From NCBI RefSeq assembly GCF_040581485.1, contig NC_090128.1, positions 45,910,931 through 45,974,930 of the forward strand: DNA of 64,000 nt. The letters run 5' to 3'. The notes under the pieces were generated by a model. The model ran no database searches and was not told the origin of the DNA. It was given only the letters and a program-made list of their open reading frames with translations. This stretch comes from Linepithema humile. Lineage: Eukaryota > Arthropoda > Insecta > Hymenoptera > Formicidae. Within the stretch, counting starts at the first letter, position 1. Every line of letters begins with the position of its first letter. Shown here one piece after another: positions 47,993-60,250 of this stretch. Made by a program: the position numbers and the translations under genes.

Positions 47993-50675
47993 GATTTGTA
48001 GGATGCAAAAAATTTAGTTCAATTATATTGTAATTAATATTACACGATGTAATCTGGCAGAAAGAGGAATGTGATCTAATTCCATCTAAAACTCGTACTA
48101 ATGTATTTTTTTCATATTAATATTAAGGTAAGAACTTTCTTTATTACAAATTCTGATCTTATTGAAATTCTAACCTTTTTTCTGAAAGATGTAATAAAGT
48201 AAGAACGGGTATGAAATAATTAAATAGATAAAAAAGTTAAATAGAAAAGATATATATATATATATCGCCCTTATGCTAAAACGATGAATGTGTAATTTTA
48301 TATTGTATAATTTAGAATTATTGCTACTTGAAAATTCAATTTGCTCTGAAAAATCAGGTTTTTGTTTTATTCTTGTAATTTCTTCACATTATTCAAGCAT
48401 TGATTTACTATTATTATCACATTCGCGTCTCTGGCATAGAATCTTTATCCAAAATTGGGTAAAAAATGATGTTAGTGAAAAATCGGAAAATTGACATAAT
48501 TTCATAATTTTGGCATAAAGGGGATGATATATTCGACGACTTTATAATTTATATAATAAATACTAATTTGAAACGTCTAGATTTGCAAATATGTAGTTGT
48601 CGTTGAACAGAAACTAGGTTTATGTATCATTTTAAAGATTATTTGGAAATAATTTTATTAACAATGAATAAATAATTAATTATATTATCAATTAATATTT
48701 ACAATTAATAGAACAATTAATAGCTGTTGATTTTAGCAGTAAATATTTGAAAGATGAGAGTTTTAAATGTATTTTCTCAGATTAAATTTGTTACTTTCTT
48801 TTCTTGCGAAAAGTTATTAATATATGTCTATCTGTGCGTTATTAGGAATCGTTCACATATTGGCTTTAGTTTTGCCAATAATTGAATTCGGTCCGTTCAA
48901 AATAGGGTGACCTGAAAACGCTAACAGATTTTTTATTTGCAACAAAGATCAAAACGGATAGCATCGAACTACTCTTCATTCCCAACGCTCTTCAAAGCGT
49001 TTCGAAACGCACACATCATACTTGTTTCACAAAAAAATTGCATTGCTCCGAAATATAACGAGGAAACCCTATATTTCTTTTCTTTCCGGTTTACTTTGAA
49101 ACGGTTCCAATCTCCAGCCGATAACACAGTCGATCGCGTGACACTGCTCAGAAAAAAAGCTCGCGATTTAAATTAGTAACCGTTAGATCCTTCAAAAGAG
49201 AAATTCAGTCTGACGACGCATGAAAAACAGAGCATCGCGCGACCGATACGGTAAAGGAGTAGTAAGGGTAAACGGCTACGCGCGCTGCACGGCTATTTAA
49301 TTTGTGCCTGGCTGACGGCGACGGGGGGCTGCGGGGAGCAGGATAGTGGTGGCGTAAGGTTACGCGGGCCTTTCGCTCTTTGAGGTCGGTGGTTGATGGC
49401 GGTTGGTTGCCCCGCTCCGCGCCGCTGGCTGGCGATGTGGGCTTGGTGCACGCACTGAAGGCTGCTATGGAACGTAACCCCCGAGCAGGGACAGAGAAAA
49501 GGAATGAGAGATCAGTGGAAAGAGACGGTATAAGGTTTGTACTATCCGGTGATGGTATTCTCGCGTGCGGGGCGGCTTAAACCGAACCCAGTAGCTGTAT
49601 ATCACTATGTCCTGTTTCCTACCTTGATATTCTTTTAGGAAAGATCCGCATTTTGTTCATGTCTCACGCACTTTTACATGATGTTACTTGGCCTAACCAT
49701 TTTTACTGATATTTTTTTAGGAAAATAATTTTATAAAGAATTAGGATTAAATAGAGAGTAATATAGATTATAAGATTATGTATAGAATTTGTTTTAAAAA
49801 AGGATGATTATTTCAGAAAATCTATTGTTTGTAATATATTTATATTTTATCAAAATTACGATGAAGCCTTTGCTTAATGAAATTCTAAAAACATTTGATA
49901 AGCCATTGTATTTTAGTGATTTCTGATTATACTCGGAATTCAATTTGCTAGCCATCAGATAATCATAAATTCTGCTCTTTCTTTAGAAAGATTCATGTTC
50001 GGCGCTTTGGCAAAATATATTTATAAAAAGTTGCAGTACATTATAAAGTAAGATTTTATTTTCTTTATATAATTGAAAATTATTAATTGTTATTGCAGCG
50101 AAGAACGACGTAAAGTGATTTATCGCGAAGAAATTTATCGTAACTACACGCGCTATTGTCATACCGCAACTGATACTACAATAAATTTCCAACTTCATAT
50201 TTCATTTCCACCGAATAGCCGGCGAAATTGCAGCGTGATACGGGCATTAGGCTACGTGCAATTTCTCCTATATCCGTGTCTTCGTGTCAGAGTATGCGTA
50301 ACGTCGTCAGTACAGTACGAACGGGTCTCTCGCGGGCGTATCGCGAAGGGATGCTGCCGAGCGTGTGCCGAGGGTGGTCGGAGGGTGCCGAGTAGCACCG
50401 AGCACATCCGAGGGTGGTCGAATCGCGAGCCGAGGAGGTCCACCGCGGGAACTTAGCGCGCAGCTCGAAGGACCCGGTTTTAGTCTATCTTGAAGCGCTT
50501 GACGCGGCGGGTGCCGAGAGGGGTTGTTCCGTTCGAGGGTTGCGTGCGTGGTTGTACGTCATCTTGTTCCCCCTGCTCACTTCCCATCCTCTTGTTTCGC
50601 TAGTCTGATTTTGCGCCCATCTATGTTTACACACAGACGGAAGCCGGACAGGTGAATCGTCCTCCCTCCACGATC

Positions 50676-50690
50676 ATGCGGGAGTGGTAG
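50676..50690 (+). promoter_or_regulatory. Upstream mini-ORF in the leader of the 50778 start
   Basis: ATGCGGGAGTGGTAG, four codons and a stop, ends 87 bases before the ATG at 50778. If transcribed in the same leader it could reduce initiation downstream. Confidence 0.3.
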
Positions 50691-50777
50691 ATCCTTCTCA
50701 TCTTACCATACTTACCCCCTGTTCCCTGGCCTCTCATAAATTTTCCAAGGAATCCGACGACAACAGCACCGGCAAGG

Positions 50778-50892
50778 ATGGATGCGAAACTGCGGAAAAG
50801 ACAGTTTGCCAGTCATCAGTCGGCCCACGTGGATCGCGGTCTCGTGTTCTCGTCGCTGGCACCGTTTGCCCTCGTCTTCATCTTCACGTTCG
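50778..50892 (+). CDS. Candidate first coding exon of an unidentified membrane or secreted protein
   Basis: Seen: ATG with a good context (GCAAGGATGG), 38 codons, then donor TTCG|GTGAGT leaving one base. The peptide begins MDAKLRKRQFASHQSAHVDR and continues GLVFSSLAPFALVFIFTF: basic N-terminus, then an 18-residue hydrophobic run. That is a signal-anchor or long signal peptide. The leader is GC-rich with CpG, as for a promoter region. No downstream exon could be assigned in the window, so the gene probably has a very long first intron and continues past 64 kb. The family is unknown. Confidence 0.5.
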
Positions 50893-53800
50893 GTGAGTCG
50901 CACTTAACCCTTACTTTACACGCGAATACTCGTGAATTGCGGACCTGTCGGAATATTAATATCACCGTTGCGATTACGAATCAATTATTGGAAAAGTGAA
51001 AAGAGTCAAAACGCGAAAAAGTCTCTATGACATTTAATATATTATTTTTAGATGGCTTTCGTTTTGATTTCTTGCTTTTCCAGAAAATGTAAAAGAAACA
51101 ACTCTCATATGGCTTTTCCACTCTTCTAGGAAAGAAACTTCTAGATTTCTATTGAGAAAATAGAGAAAGAATGATCCGTATATTGTTGCTTGTTGCAGCG
51201 ATACAAATAATTTAAAGATGAATTACTTTTGAAAACAACGGCCATAATATTTTAGTCGTTAAATAAAATGGAATGGTTCGCACAAGTTTCATACTAATAA
51301 TTCGTGAATACACGCTATAAAACATATTATTTCGCGGGTTAACCAAGCTACATATCGCGTAACGCCGGAATGCCGACAAATTTGGTGCGGCGTTCGAGTT
51401 ACAGTTTTAATAAGACACATGGGACGGTAGTTTCACGCATTTCAGAGTCATGTTGCTTTGTGGTACATTTTGAGTTTTGTAACTTATCGGCTTTGCAACA
51501 AACGCGGCGCGAAAAACCACTTGCCGAAAAAACAAATGTATTTTATTTCAAACCAAATTTGTACATCTCTATTTTGTTGATGTACTATTCTACATCTTTG
51601 TGTCGCTACAATCGTTATTTGCGTAGTTTGTTTTTGATCGAAACTGCGATGTGTGTTAACTCACCGTCGGATAGAGTTTCGCAAAGCACATAGAAAAATC
51701 GATACAGCGGTACACCTACGGAATTCAATTTTGCTAGAAATATCTTGTTGTACGAAACCAGATATTGATCTTACGAAGCGGAAGATAGCCGCCGGTGGTA
51801 GTCGATCGCGTAAACTGAGTCGCAATGTCGCTTAACAAAGTGGAAACGACAATATTCGCGCTCGGGGATAATCGCGCGTCGCAATGTAACGGGAGAATCG
51901 CGGTTTGTCGGGATCGGCGGAGAGAGCACCGCAACGAAATCTATTTCCGCCATTTCCCGCCGCCATTAAAACTCAATGTTGTCGGGATTGCAAAGCTGGA
52001 ATATCAAGTGTCTTATTACGAGCGTCATTGATCGCGAAATTCACTCGTAATAATGTTAACGTGATAAAACGGCGAAAACTGCGAACGTATATATATTTCT
52101 ATTTGTATTAACCTTAAAACTTTGGAGTGGATTTTCATAGATTCGGGCGTTGGAGAATTTTATCAGTCTTCGTATGAATTTCATTAATATTTAACGCGAA
52201 ACAATATTGTTAACAAGTTAATCGTGTTTTCTATCGCTGATTACCCCGACTCTCTACCATGACGCAAGAGTATTTTACCATCGATCCGATTAGGAGGCAA
52301 GTTAGCAAGCTTGGGGAGTGTAAAGAGCACTTCTGAAATGCATCGGCGATGGAGAGTAATGTCTAACGGCACTAATCGGTCAAGTGCTTTAGCTGTAGTA
52401 GAGTAATAATTGGTAGGGGGCGAGTAATCAATTATGTTAGCGCCGAATATTGCATGCTGCATTAATTTTACGCGTATTGTCGTTGTAGCGCGAAAAAGAG
52501 TACCAGCGGCTCCGCGATCAACCCGCGGAATCGTTATCAGTATCAGCTTTTCAGACGGATAAAGAGGGGGAAGAAAAATTTTATTATTTCTTAGGATAGG
52601 GAGAAAGGGACGGGAGAAACTGTCGCGCACAGAATACACGTATATCGCATTTCGCGCAGTGCATCCACGAGAAAATTTATGCTGCATTAAATTTATATAT
52701 TATATACATATATATTTCCCCCTCCCCGGCCCTCTATATGCGCTCCTTGCTGAGTTATATGTTCTACCTGCGAGTTGCATATCGCGAATTTTCAAAATTT
52801 CTCGCTATGATCAATTTTCGCGAAATACATTCGTGAATTCTTCGCGACATTTTTCTAACTTATTTTATTGAAATCGTGTCAACATTTATTATTATTTACA
52901 ATGATTGAAAAAATAAAGATTTGTGATATATACATTATTTGTACTACTTATGATAAAAAAGGAGAAAAAAGGATGAAGAAAATCGGTAGCTAAAAAAGCG
53001 ATAAGAAATGCGGCGGAATCTCTCGTATTGTGTCCCGTCGATGTGGTTCAGCCTCCTATGATTCGACTCCTTGTCGCTATACTGGTTTATCCTTATCGGG
53101 AGCACGATGTCGCATAAATCAAAGTGTTTATTCAGCAGCCACATAGAGTCGGGACGGGAATGCGAGGGAGGAGCTCACTGTAGCGCAAGCCCTTCGCTAA
53201 TAATCTACGACCGCGTCGCTCTTCTGACCCATACTTGATAAATATTGCAGTAGTACACTTTACCATTTTTCCGTCTCTCCCTTTTTCTCTCTCTTTCTCT
53301 CTCTCTCCCGAGACACTCGAACGAAAAGTCTCGAGGTCAGATCCCGAGGGTTTATCTTTTTAAAACAACCACGACATTACAGTCGGAATTTTCCGGTGCG
53401 GCGAATAATAGGATTTCGATGTTTGAGAAATCTTCTGAAAAATGGTCGCGTTCACCACGATAACGAGCAGATACGTGGCTTCGTCTCAAACTACATCAAA
53501 GTGATATATCCACAAAAGATCTTTTTGAAGAGGATTCGTCGGGCGAAGTTTAATCCGCCAACGTGAATAAGCTCAAGAGCCGCGTTTAGTTTCTTGGCAA
53601 AACTTTTACGTAACGTACATTAAATTAGCTTCCGCGCGGATAAGATTATAAGCTATATCGACAAAAGGCGGCGCAACTCGGGAGCTCTTTCCCTTCCCCG
53701 CCGCCGTCACTACGTTACCGGCAAGAAAGATAATTCGACACAATGTTTAATTACCGCGCGTAATTAATGGTGCTCCTACGAGCGCAGTCCGCGAACGTCC

Positions 53801-55955
53801 GACCACCATCCATTCAACCGCCGAGTAATCCTTCGGACCACAATGGATCTACGACGTGGAATGCGCCAAACCGTCGCTTACACTGGTCAATTTATCGCTT
53901 CCCTCGGACGGCAGGACAAGGCATACCTTTCGGGATGCTGTAAACGTCTGCCAGCAGCGGTGCAATGATTTTAAATCCGCGAATCGCAATGTCACGGCAT
54001 TCCATACGCGCGTTCCAAAAGTGTACTGCTGCAATATTGAAAAAGTGTGCTGCTGCAATATCGAAAAAGCGTTTGAAAATTATTGACTGGAGAGACGGAA
54101 TTTTTATTAATCCAACAGATGTACATATAATCACTAATAGCATAATAATCGTCAAAGCGAAAAACATTAATAATTTATGATTTGTAACAAAAGTTACGAA
54201 TAATTAAATTAAATAATTATTGGAAATTGGAATATTGTAAAAATCAATAATATCTTAATTACTAGATTTGTAAAAGCTTTTTTTCTGCATATTTTTTAAC
54301 ACATTTTTTGACATGGTTTTTTTTTTTTTTACATTGCAAGAAGAATCAATGTCATAAAAGGTAGAACATTTTTTGGCAATCTCGGAACTTTTCTAATTTT
54401 GCGCCATGATAAAATATCATGGAACCCTTCGGAAAGAGATTTCAATTGAATTCGAAAATTACAGGCAGTGAATAATCCTAATAATCGATTTTGGCCGGTT
54501 CTATAAGCCGAGTGCTTTCCAAGGAAGCAAGATGTCGCATATCACGTCGATGAGATTGGTCAGTGGGTAGTCGCCGCGCGTGGTCAGCCGTTCCCATTTC
54601 TCCCATCCTATTAATCGGAAAAGTGTACAAAGACCCGCGCACATGGCCGCCTGTTGAATTTGCCTCGGTATAGCTGTCGATACACACTGCGTGCTGTTGC
54701 GGAGCGTGGAATTGAAAATAACGTCATTGGAATGCGACGGTACCTAATCGGAAAGCAATTATGAGCCGTTCAAGTTAAGCCTGGCTACGTTGTTATGCAT
54801 GCCGCGGTCATTGTCGTAGTTATGGCCAGCGTTATTCTCGGTGCCGTTTCCGATATCACGATTTAAACTAAACTCATTCGGCAAAATAGAACGCACGAAA
54901 TGATGAAGAGCTTCGCATGTGGCAGCCGGTTTAATTAAATTTCACGTTCGATGAGCCTTTAGCGATCGCGATTTTCAGCTTTAATTTTATTTTCAATTAT
55001 ACAAGAAAAAAAAAATACCGTGCTGTCTATGTGTAAAGAAATTTAATTGTATGATACAAATTAAAAATTCCAGGTTTGGATAAATATAGCGCCAATAAAA
55101 TAATTATATTAAATATTTCATCAAGATTTTGCGATGCGTCGTGAGTAGTATTTCGCATTAGGCGGAAAAGCACAAAGGTGAAATAACAAAATAAAATGAC
55201 GATAAAGAGAAAACAAAGAAAAACAAAAGGGGGAAAGAAAAAGACATAAAGTCATGGCTTCTATAATACAGGTATCTCTCCTCCGCGTCTTTTTCCCGCT
55301 GATGCGGCCCGCGACTGTCATCGGCAGTATTTAGTTTAGGGATCGTGAAGCCCGCGGGGACACAGAATAAAGACGGAGTAGATAGAGGGTAGATAAAGAA
55401 AGAAACTCGGTGCAGCGGGGGGAGGAGGGCGTAGGAGTGGTGGGTTGGGGGGGGGAAGGAGGCGAACGAGCGATGAACTTAGAGGAGCTTGCAAACGCTC
55501 GTCGACTTCGGGTCACCGCCGTCATACCACCACAATACAACCCTATCAGCCGCGGCTGAAACCACCCCTGCAGAGCTTCGCCGTTTCATTCTTCTGCCAA
55601 CCGCCGCCGCTCCCTCCCGCGCCGTCGCGACCTCGCCCGTCGTTGCTCGTTTCAACGCTCGTTTCTACCGAAGCCTCTCGTTTCTCCGTCTTTTCGCCAA
55701 TGCACCGCGGCCTATAACGAGTGGTGCACCCCATCCAAGGCGTTACGCTTCTGCTCTTTTCTTTCCTCGCGTCCTCCCCCTCGTCACCCTTCCCGCTCTC
55801 TCATATTCCGCTTTTATTTCTTGCCTCGGCGTCCTCCTTTCCGTGCTTGCTCGCTTGCTTGATCTTGCCCCCCCTTCCCTTCTCCACTTTGCTATTTCCT
55901 ACTCCGCACCATGGGAATAAATGAGAAGCGCACGTCAAAGCGAGAAAAAAAGTCA

Positions 55956-55991
<36 letters not shown>

Positions 55992-56936
55992 GCGCGCGCT
56001 CTTTTTTTCTTTCTCTCTCTCTCTCTCTCTTGTTGTAAACTCAAGCACATCGCCGCCGGGTTGCCATGTTTTTCTACGGTACCGTCTTCTCGTAATGTAG
56101 ACGTCTTCGCGGGCGGTTTCGCTCTACGTTCGCTTCATGCTTTCTCAATGAGGTTCGTCGACCGGTCGAGATTAAACGCTTCGTTTCTGCAGACTGTCGA
56201 CTCTCGGGAACGAATCTTTAGAGAGTTCAGATTTTTCGGTCCACATCTCGGCGCGCGTATATTTCTTATTTGGACGTGTGGAATTTATAATTGTGGAAGC
56301 GAATTCGGCTCCGGCGGCTAAGTCAATAAAACTCGGCGCAGCGCGATGCACCGCGCGATACAGATGTTTGCACGCGGAGATGATTAAAGTGAGTGTGTTT
56401 GAACGAGTGAGATGCTTCGCTTATACACTCGTGCTTCGTTTAGCTTCATGTTTTCTGCAAGCGAGCGAAAATTTTCCAACGTTTCCTGCTGAATCGCACT
56501 CCGGTATGAGAACGTCGTCGCGGAGTGTTCAATTCCCTACGTGACTGCCGTGCATATCGCGCACTCTTGACGCATGTCCTTCCAGTAGTTTGAGTCGATG
56601 ATGTAGTCAGTACATAGAACAAGACAAGACAAAACTTTGCATAATTCTCGGCGCAATAGTCGCGATCGTCGTCAACGCGCGGTAATATGACAACCGAGTT
56701 CGCATCAATCAATTGCATAATAACGTTTAAGAAAGAGAAGGGTGCCGCGATCGATCGTTACGAGTTTACTGCTGGAAATAATACAAATCCATTTTATATA
56801 ACTGGTATAATTTTTATTAATAAACATATATTTTTGTAGTTTATTATAGATTTGATATTTAAGTGACTTTTATTGAATAATATAATATAAAGTTATTCTT
56901 GTATTAATTATAAGTATACAAAAGTATTCCAGATCA
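50893..56936. other. Non-coding, probably intron of the gene starting at 50778
   Basis: No supported exon. It contains a 24-bp tandem duplication (about 54017-54066), poly-T near 54320, CT microsatellites (53290-53308, 55960-55989, 56012-56030) and GC-rich low-complexity DNA at 55.3-55.9 kb that gives long spurious open frames. Confidence 0.45.
55960..56030. repeat. Two CT microsatellites split by a CG-rich patch
   Basis: (CT)n at 55960-55989 and 56012-56030, separated by CACGCGCGCG and a short T run. Confidence 0.9.
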
Positions 56937-58430
56937 ATGAATTGAGTTGACTTAGCGTACTATAATGCGCAATAGCGGAGTTGTTCACAAGTTCATCTGC
57001 AACATATAAAGTACATTCAAATTATAGTAGCGTTTCAAATAATTATTTGCGAAACAATTATTACGCACATTAAACTTTTATTCATCTTCTCTTTTATGCA
57101 AGCTTTTATGCAAATATTTAATAAAAGAATTATTTTTATCGAATAAATCTAATAAATCTAATAAAAGAATTTATCGAAAAACTATAATTTCAAAAATAAT
57201 AATAAATATATTCACAAATCTAATAATTACAAATCTTTTACTAAATAATATTACTTTTATGTGTGTTACATTACATAATATTTTGCAAATAACAGATAAC
57301 AAATAAATGATTACTTACCCTAAAATTGCTCCGATGTCTTTCTTGAGCCTTCTCCTTCTCTCAATCTTTTTTGCAGATCTTCAAGACATTTACACGCGTT
57401 CGCGACGCGAATACAAAAATCGAACAATGTTTTAAACGGCACTTCCTATGCATACTTTATCATATTAGGACAAAAAAAGTAAAATTTACACGGAATTTTA
57501 TCGCATGGATTACGCGTTCGACACTCTGTCGCGTCCGTAACAAGCAACGACGGAAATGGTGAGATTGAAAACTACCAAGGGAGATAATAAGGATAATACT
57601 TTTGGAGAGGATAATACGTCGATACGGAACGATACTGCTCCGTGCGAGGTGTTGCCGTGCACATAACAAGAGTGCAACAAACATATCAAAGACAAAGTCG
57701 AAATCGGAATTGTGTCAGATATGTTTATTGCACCCTTATTATTCGCACGATGGTGCCTCGCGTGAAACAGTACCGTTTCCGCATCGGCGCGTTATGCTTT
57801 TTAATAATACTATCTTTATTATTTCCCATAGTTTTCGACCTCATCCTTCCCGTCGTTACTTTTACAGACGCGGCAGTGTCGAATGTGTAATCTGTGCGAC
57901 AATATTCGAGTTTTACTTTGTGTGAATGATAAAGTGTGCGTCAGGAGTGTCGTTTAAAACATTGTGCGATTTCTATATTCGCGTCACGAACGCGTGGAGT
58001 ATCTTGAAGGACTACAAAAAGGACTGAGAGAAGGAAAAGACTCAGGACGAATCTCGGTGGAGCAAGTTTAAAGTAAGTAATCATTTATTTATTATCTGTT
58101 ATTGCACTTGAAGTATTATGTAATGTAACGCACATAGAAACTTTGAAATAAAATCAGCAAAAAATTTGTAATTTCTAAAATTTATGGTTATTAGATTTCT
58201 GAACATATTTATTATTTTTTTATATATTTTAATTATAGTTTTTTTTAATAAATATAATTCTTTTATTAGATATATGCATGAAAGAGAAGATGAGTAAAAG
58301 TTTAATGTACGTAATAATTGTTTTTCAAATAATTGTTTGGAATGCTGCTATAATTTGGTATTTTATATGTTACAGATCAACTCGTGAACAATTCCGCTGC
58401 TGCGTATTATGTCGGTAAGTCAATTCAATT
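56937..58430. repeat. Large near-symmetric inverted duplication (arms about 0.7 kb)
   Basis: The left arm 56937-57687 matches the reverse complement of the right arm 57718-58430 almost throughout, with a 30-base spacer. Inner ends: AGTGCAACAAACATATC at 57671-57687 against GATATGTTTATTGCACCCTT at 57718-57737. Middle: ACAATGTTTTAAACG (left) against CGTTTAAAACATTGT (right, near 57951). Further out, TTACATTACATAATA, AACAGATAA.AAATAAATGA and TGATTACTTAC are mirrored. Outermost: AACATATAAA, ACAATTATTAC and TTCATCTTCTCTTT-type blocks pair. Identity judged by eye is roughly 75-80 percent with indels. The sequence is not a microsatellite and has no recognisable transposase. Confidence 0.85.
58376..58414 (+). 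other. Possible small exon with start codon in the right arm of the inverted duplication
   Basis: The sequence atatgttacag|ATCAACTCGTG...TATTATGTCG|GTAAGT has both splice signals and contains ATG TCG just before the donor. An upstream donor TTTAAA|GTAAGT lies near 58073. Together they look like a 5' non-coding exon, a ~300-base intron and a short exon carrying a start. The mirror copy in the left arm keeps the first donor and this acceptor but has CT instead of GT at the last donor. Confidence 0.35.
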
Positions 58431-59073
58431 AATTTTATTTTATCATTGAAAAAATATATTATATTATATTTCAAAATATTGCAAAATATATAAAATGTCT
58501 CAGACTAACAGTTAATAGCAGATTTCTGAGATGTCTACTTTTTGGTATAAAGACCTTTGTTTCATTAAAAATGATCCCAAGAATCTGCTATTAATAGGTG
58601 ATACGGTCGGTCTCTGGAACATTCTGCATATTTCATCTTAAGATAGTAAAATAGAAAGGAAAGTAGTATATTTAATAACTTGGTTAACTCTCAAATTTAT
58701 TTTTGCAAATAAAAATATCTTTATTTACTTTTTATATTATTAAAATATTAAAATAACACACATATTATTTTTTAGAATTCTGTGAAAATTATAAACATAA
58801 AAAATTGATGATTTTTACATATGATTTTCTCATGCACATGTATAATTTTAAACATTAAAAAATAATTATACATTAATAAAAAATTACAACTCTGAATATG
58901 TGTGGAGACCTGTTCTTGTATAATTAAATCTGATTTTATGCAAAATTAGCGGAATGTATTAAATTACATATAAAATTCATTATATGATAGCGCTTACAGT
59001 AAAAAATTGAAACGTATATATAAATATTGAAAGGAATAAAAATAAATTTAATTAATTTTGGAAAATTTATACA

Positions 59074-59074
59074 A

Positions 59075-59105
<31 letters not shown>

Positions 59106-59110
59106 GCGCG
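59074..59110. repeat. Compound (AC)n(GC)n tract
   Basis: About nine AC units run directly into ten CG units, an uninterrupted purine-pyrimidine alternation of 37 bases. Confidence 0.95.
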
Positions 59111-60212
59111 TTGTAACGTGCATCAGATCTGAGGATTATGATATAACGTAATACGCAACAGAAAGCACACGAAATTATTTCGCTAACCATGGATTCACAG
59201 ATTGGTAAAATAAACTTTAAAGTGCCAGGAATTGAGAATTGTGCGTCCGCGGAGAGACGAGGAAAACGGCGAAGTTGCTAAAGCGATTGCGTAAATAAAT
59301 TCCAGTTTGAACGGCTTAACATGTATCGTGCAACAAGCTGCGTTCGCAGCGGCGGCAGCTTTGTTAAAAGACGTTGCACCCGAGGGAGTAAACCTGAACG
59401 AGGTACGAAATGACGAGAAGGAAAGTAAGAAAGACCCACCCTGGGTGGTTGGTGGTGATGATGGTGGCGGTAGGTCTGATAGCGACGGCACAGCGACGAC
59501 GGTAGCTACCAGCAGGCAGTAATAAAACGTGACGGAAAGATGGCGAACAATAACGACGCTGCAGGTAGCGGGTTGGATATCTGCCAGCTGAAATTTCGCG
59601 AGCTAAACGAAATATAGGGAACTTAACGGGCGAAGGCGGAGAGGATATCGCGAGTCGCCGACGTTGGAGCCCTTAAACGCGCCTAAGTACGGATCCTCTT
59701 CGGAGTCGCGACATTCTTTTCCTGACATTTTTCAAGGTAATTGAACGGAAAGAAGTAAAAATAGAAGGGCGTTCGAGACGCGTAATGGCTCGGCGGAAGG
59801 CAAGAAGAAAGGAAGACGTGACTGGTATCGTCGTTAGTATCGAGTACACGCCAATCGAAGCCAAACGCGGGTGCATCGAGAAATGTGGGGTGGGAAGACG
59901 AGGGAACGCGGGCGAATTACGTACGTGACGCGTGTCACCGGGCGCAAGATTGATTATCTTCCGGCGGTTAACAATTTAATACGGCGGGGGTTCGCCAAGG
60001 CGAAAACGCCGGCGGCGGCGCGAAGATGCAAAATACGCCGAGTAAGAAAAACGTGAAGGAAGCCAGAAGGGAAGCGGATGGAGCGCGGTCGCGTTGCACA
60101 ACGTAGCGTAACGGAGGGGGAGAACAATAAGGACGGTGTGCGCGGGATGTCTGCCAAGTAAAACTCAGCAGAGTACGAAGAATAGGAACACACGAACCAA
60201 GACCCGCCGTTG

Positions 60213-60250
60213 CTTTGCCGCCGCCGCCGCCGCTGCCGCCGCCGCTGCCG
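60213..60250. repeat. GCC/GCT trinucleotide repeat
   Basis: Imperfect GCC repeat interrupted by GCT. It lies in an open frame but shows no sign of being coding. Confidence 0.85.

Larger units (their letters stand above)
46940..50777. other. Mostly non-coding interval with a retroposed insert
   Basis: It contains the AIFM3 upstream region, a small open frame ending at 47844, a poly(A)-tailed insert at 47917-47980, and AT-rich DNA to about 49.2 kb. From 49.2 kb it becomes GC-rich, and the 50.2-50.8 kb part is probably the 5' leader of the exon at 50778. Confidence 0.45.

Noticed and set aside
55489..55920. 143-codon plus-strand frame
   Set aside because: Low-complexity Ser/Pro/Leu translation of CT-rich DNA.
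57510..57890. Two similar short peptides read from opposite strands
   Set aside because: Their similarity comes from the inverted duplication itself; the frames shift relative to each other at indels, so there is no sign of protein-level conservation.
58511..58595. 13-base inverted match TTAATAGCAGATT / AATCTGCTATTAA
   Set aside because: Isolated short arms with an unpaired 55-base interior; not enough to call an element.
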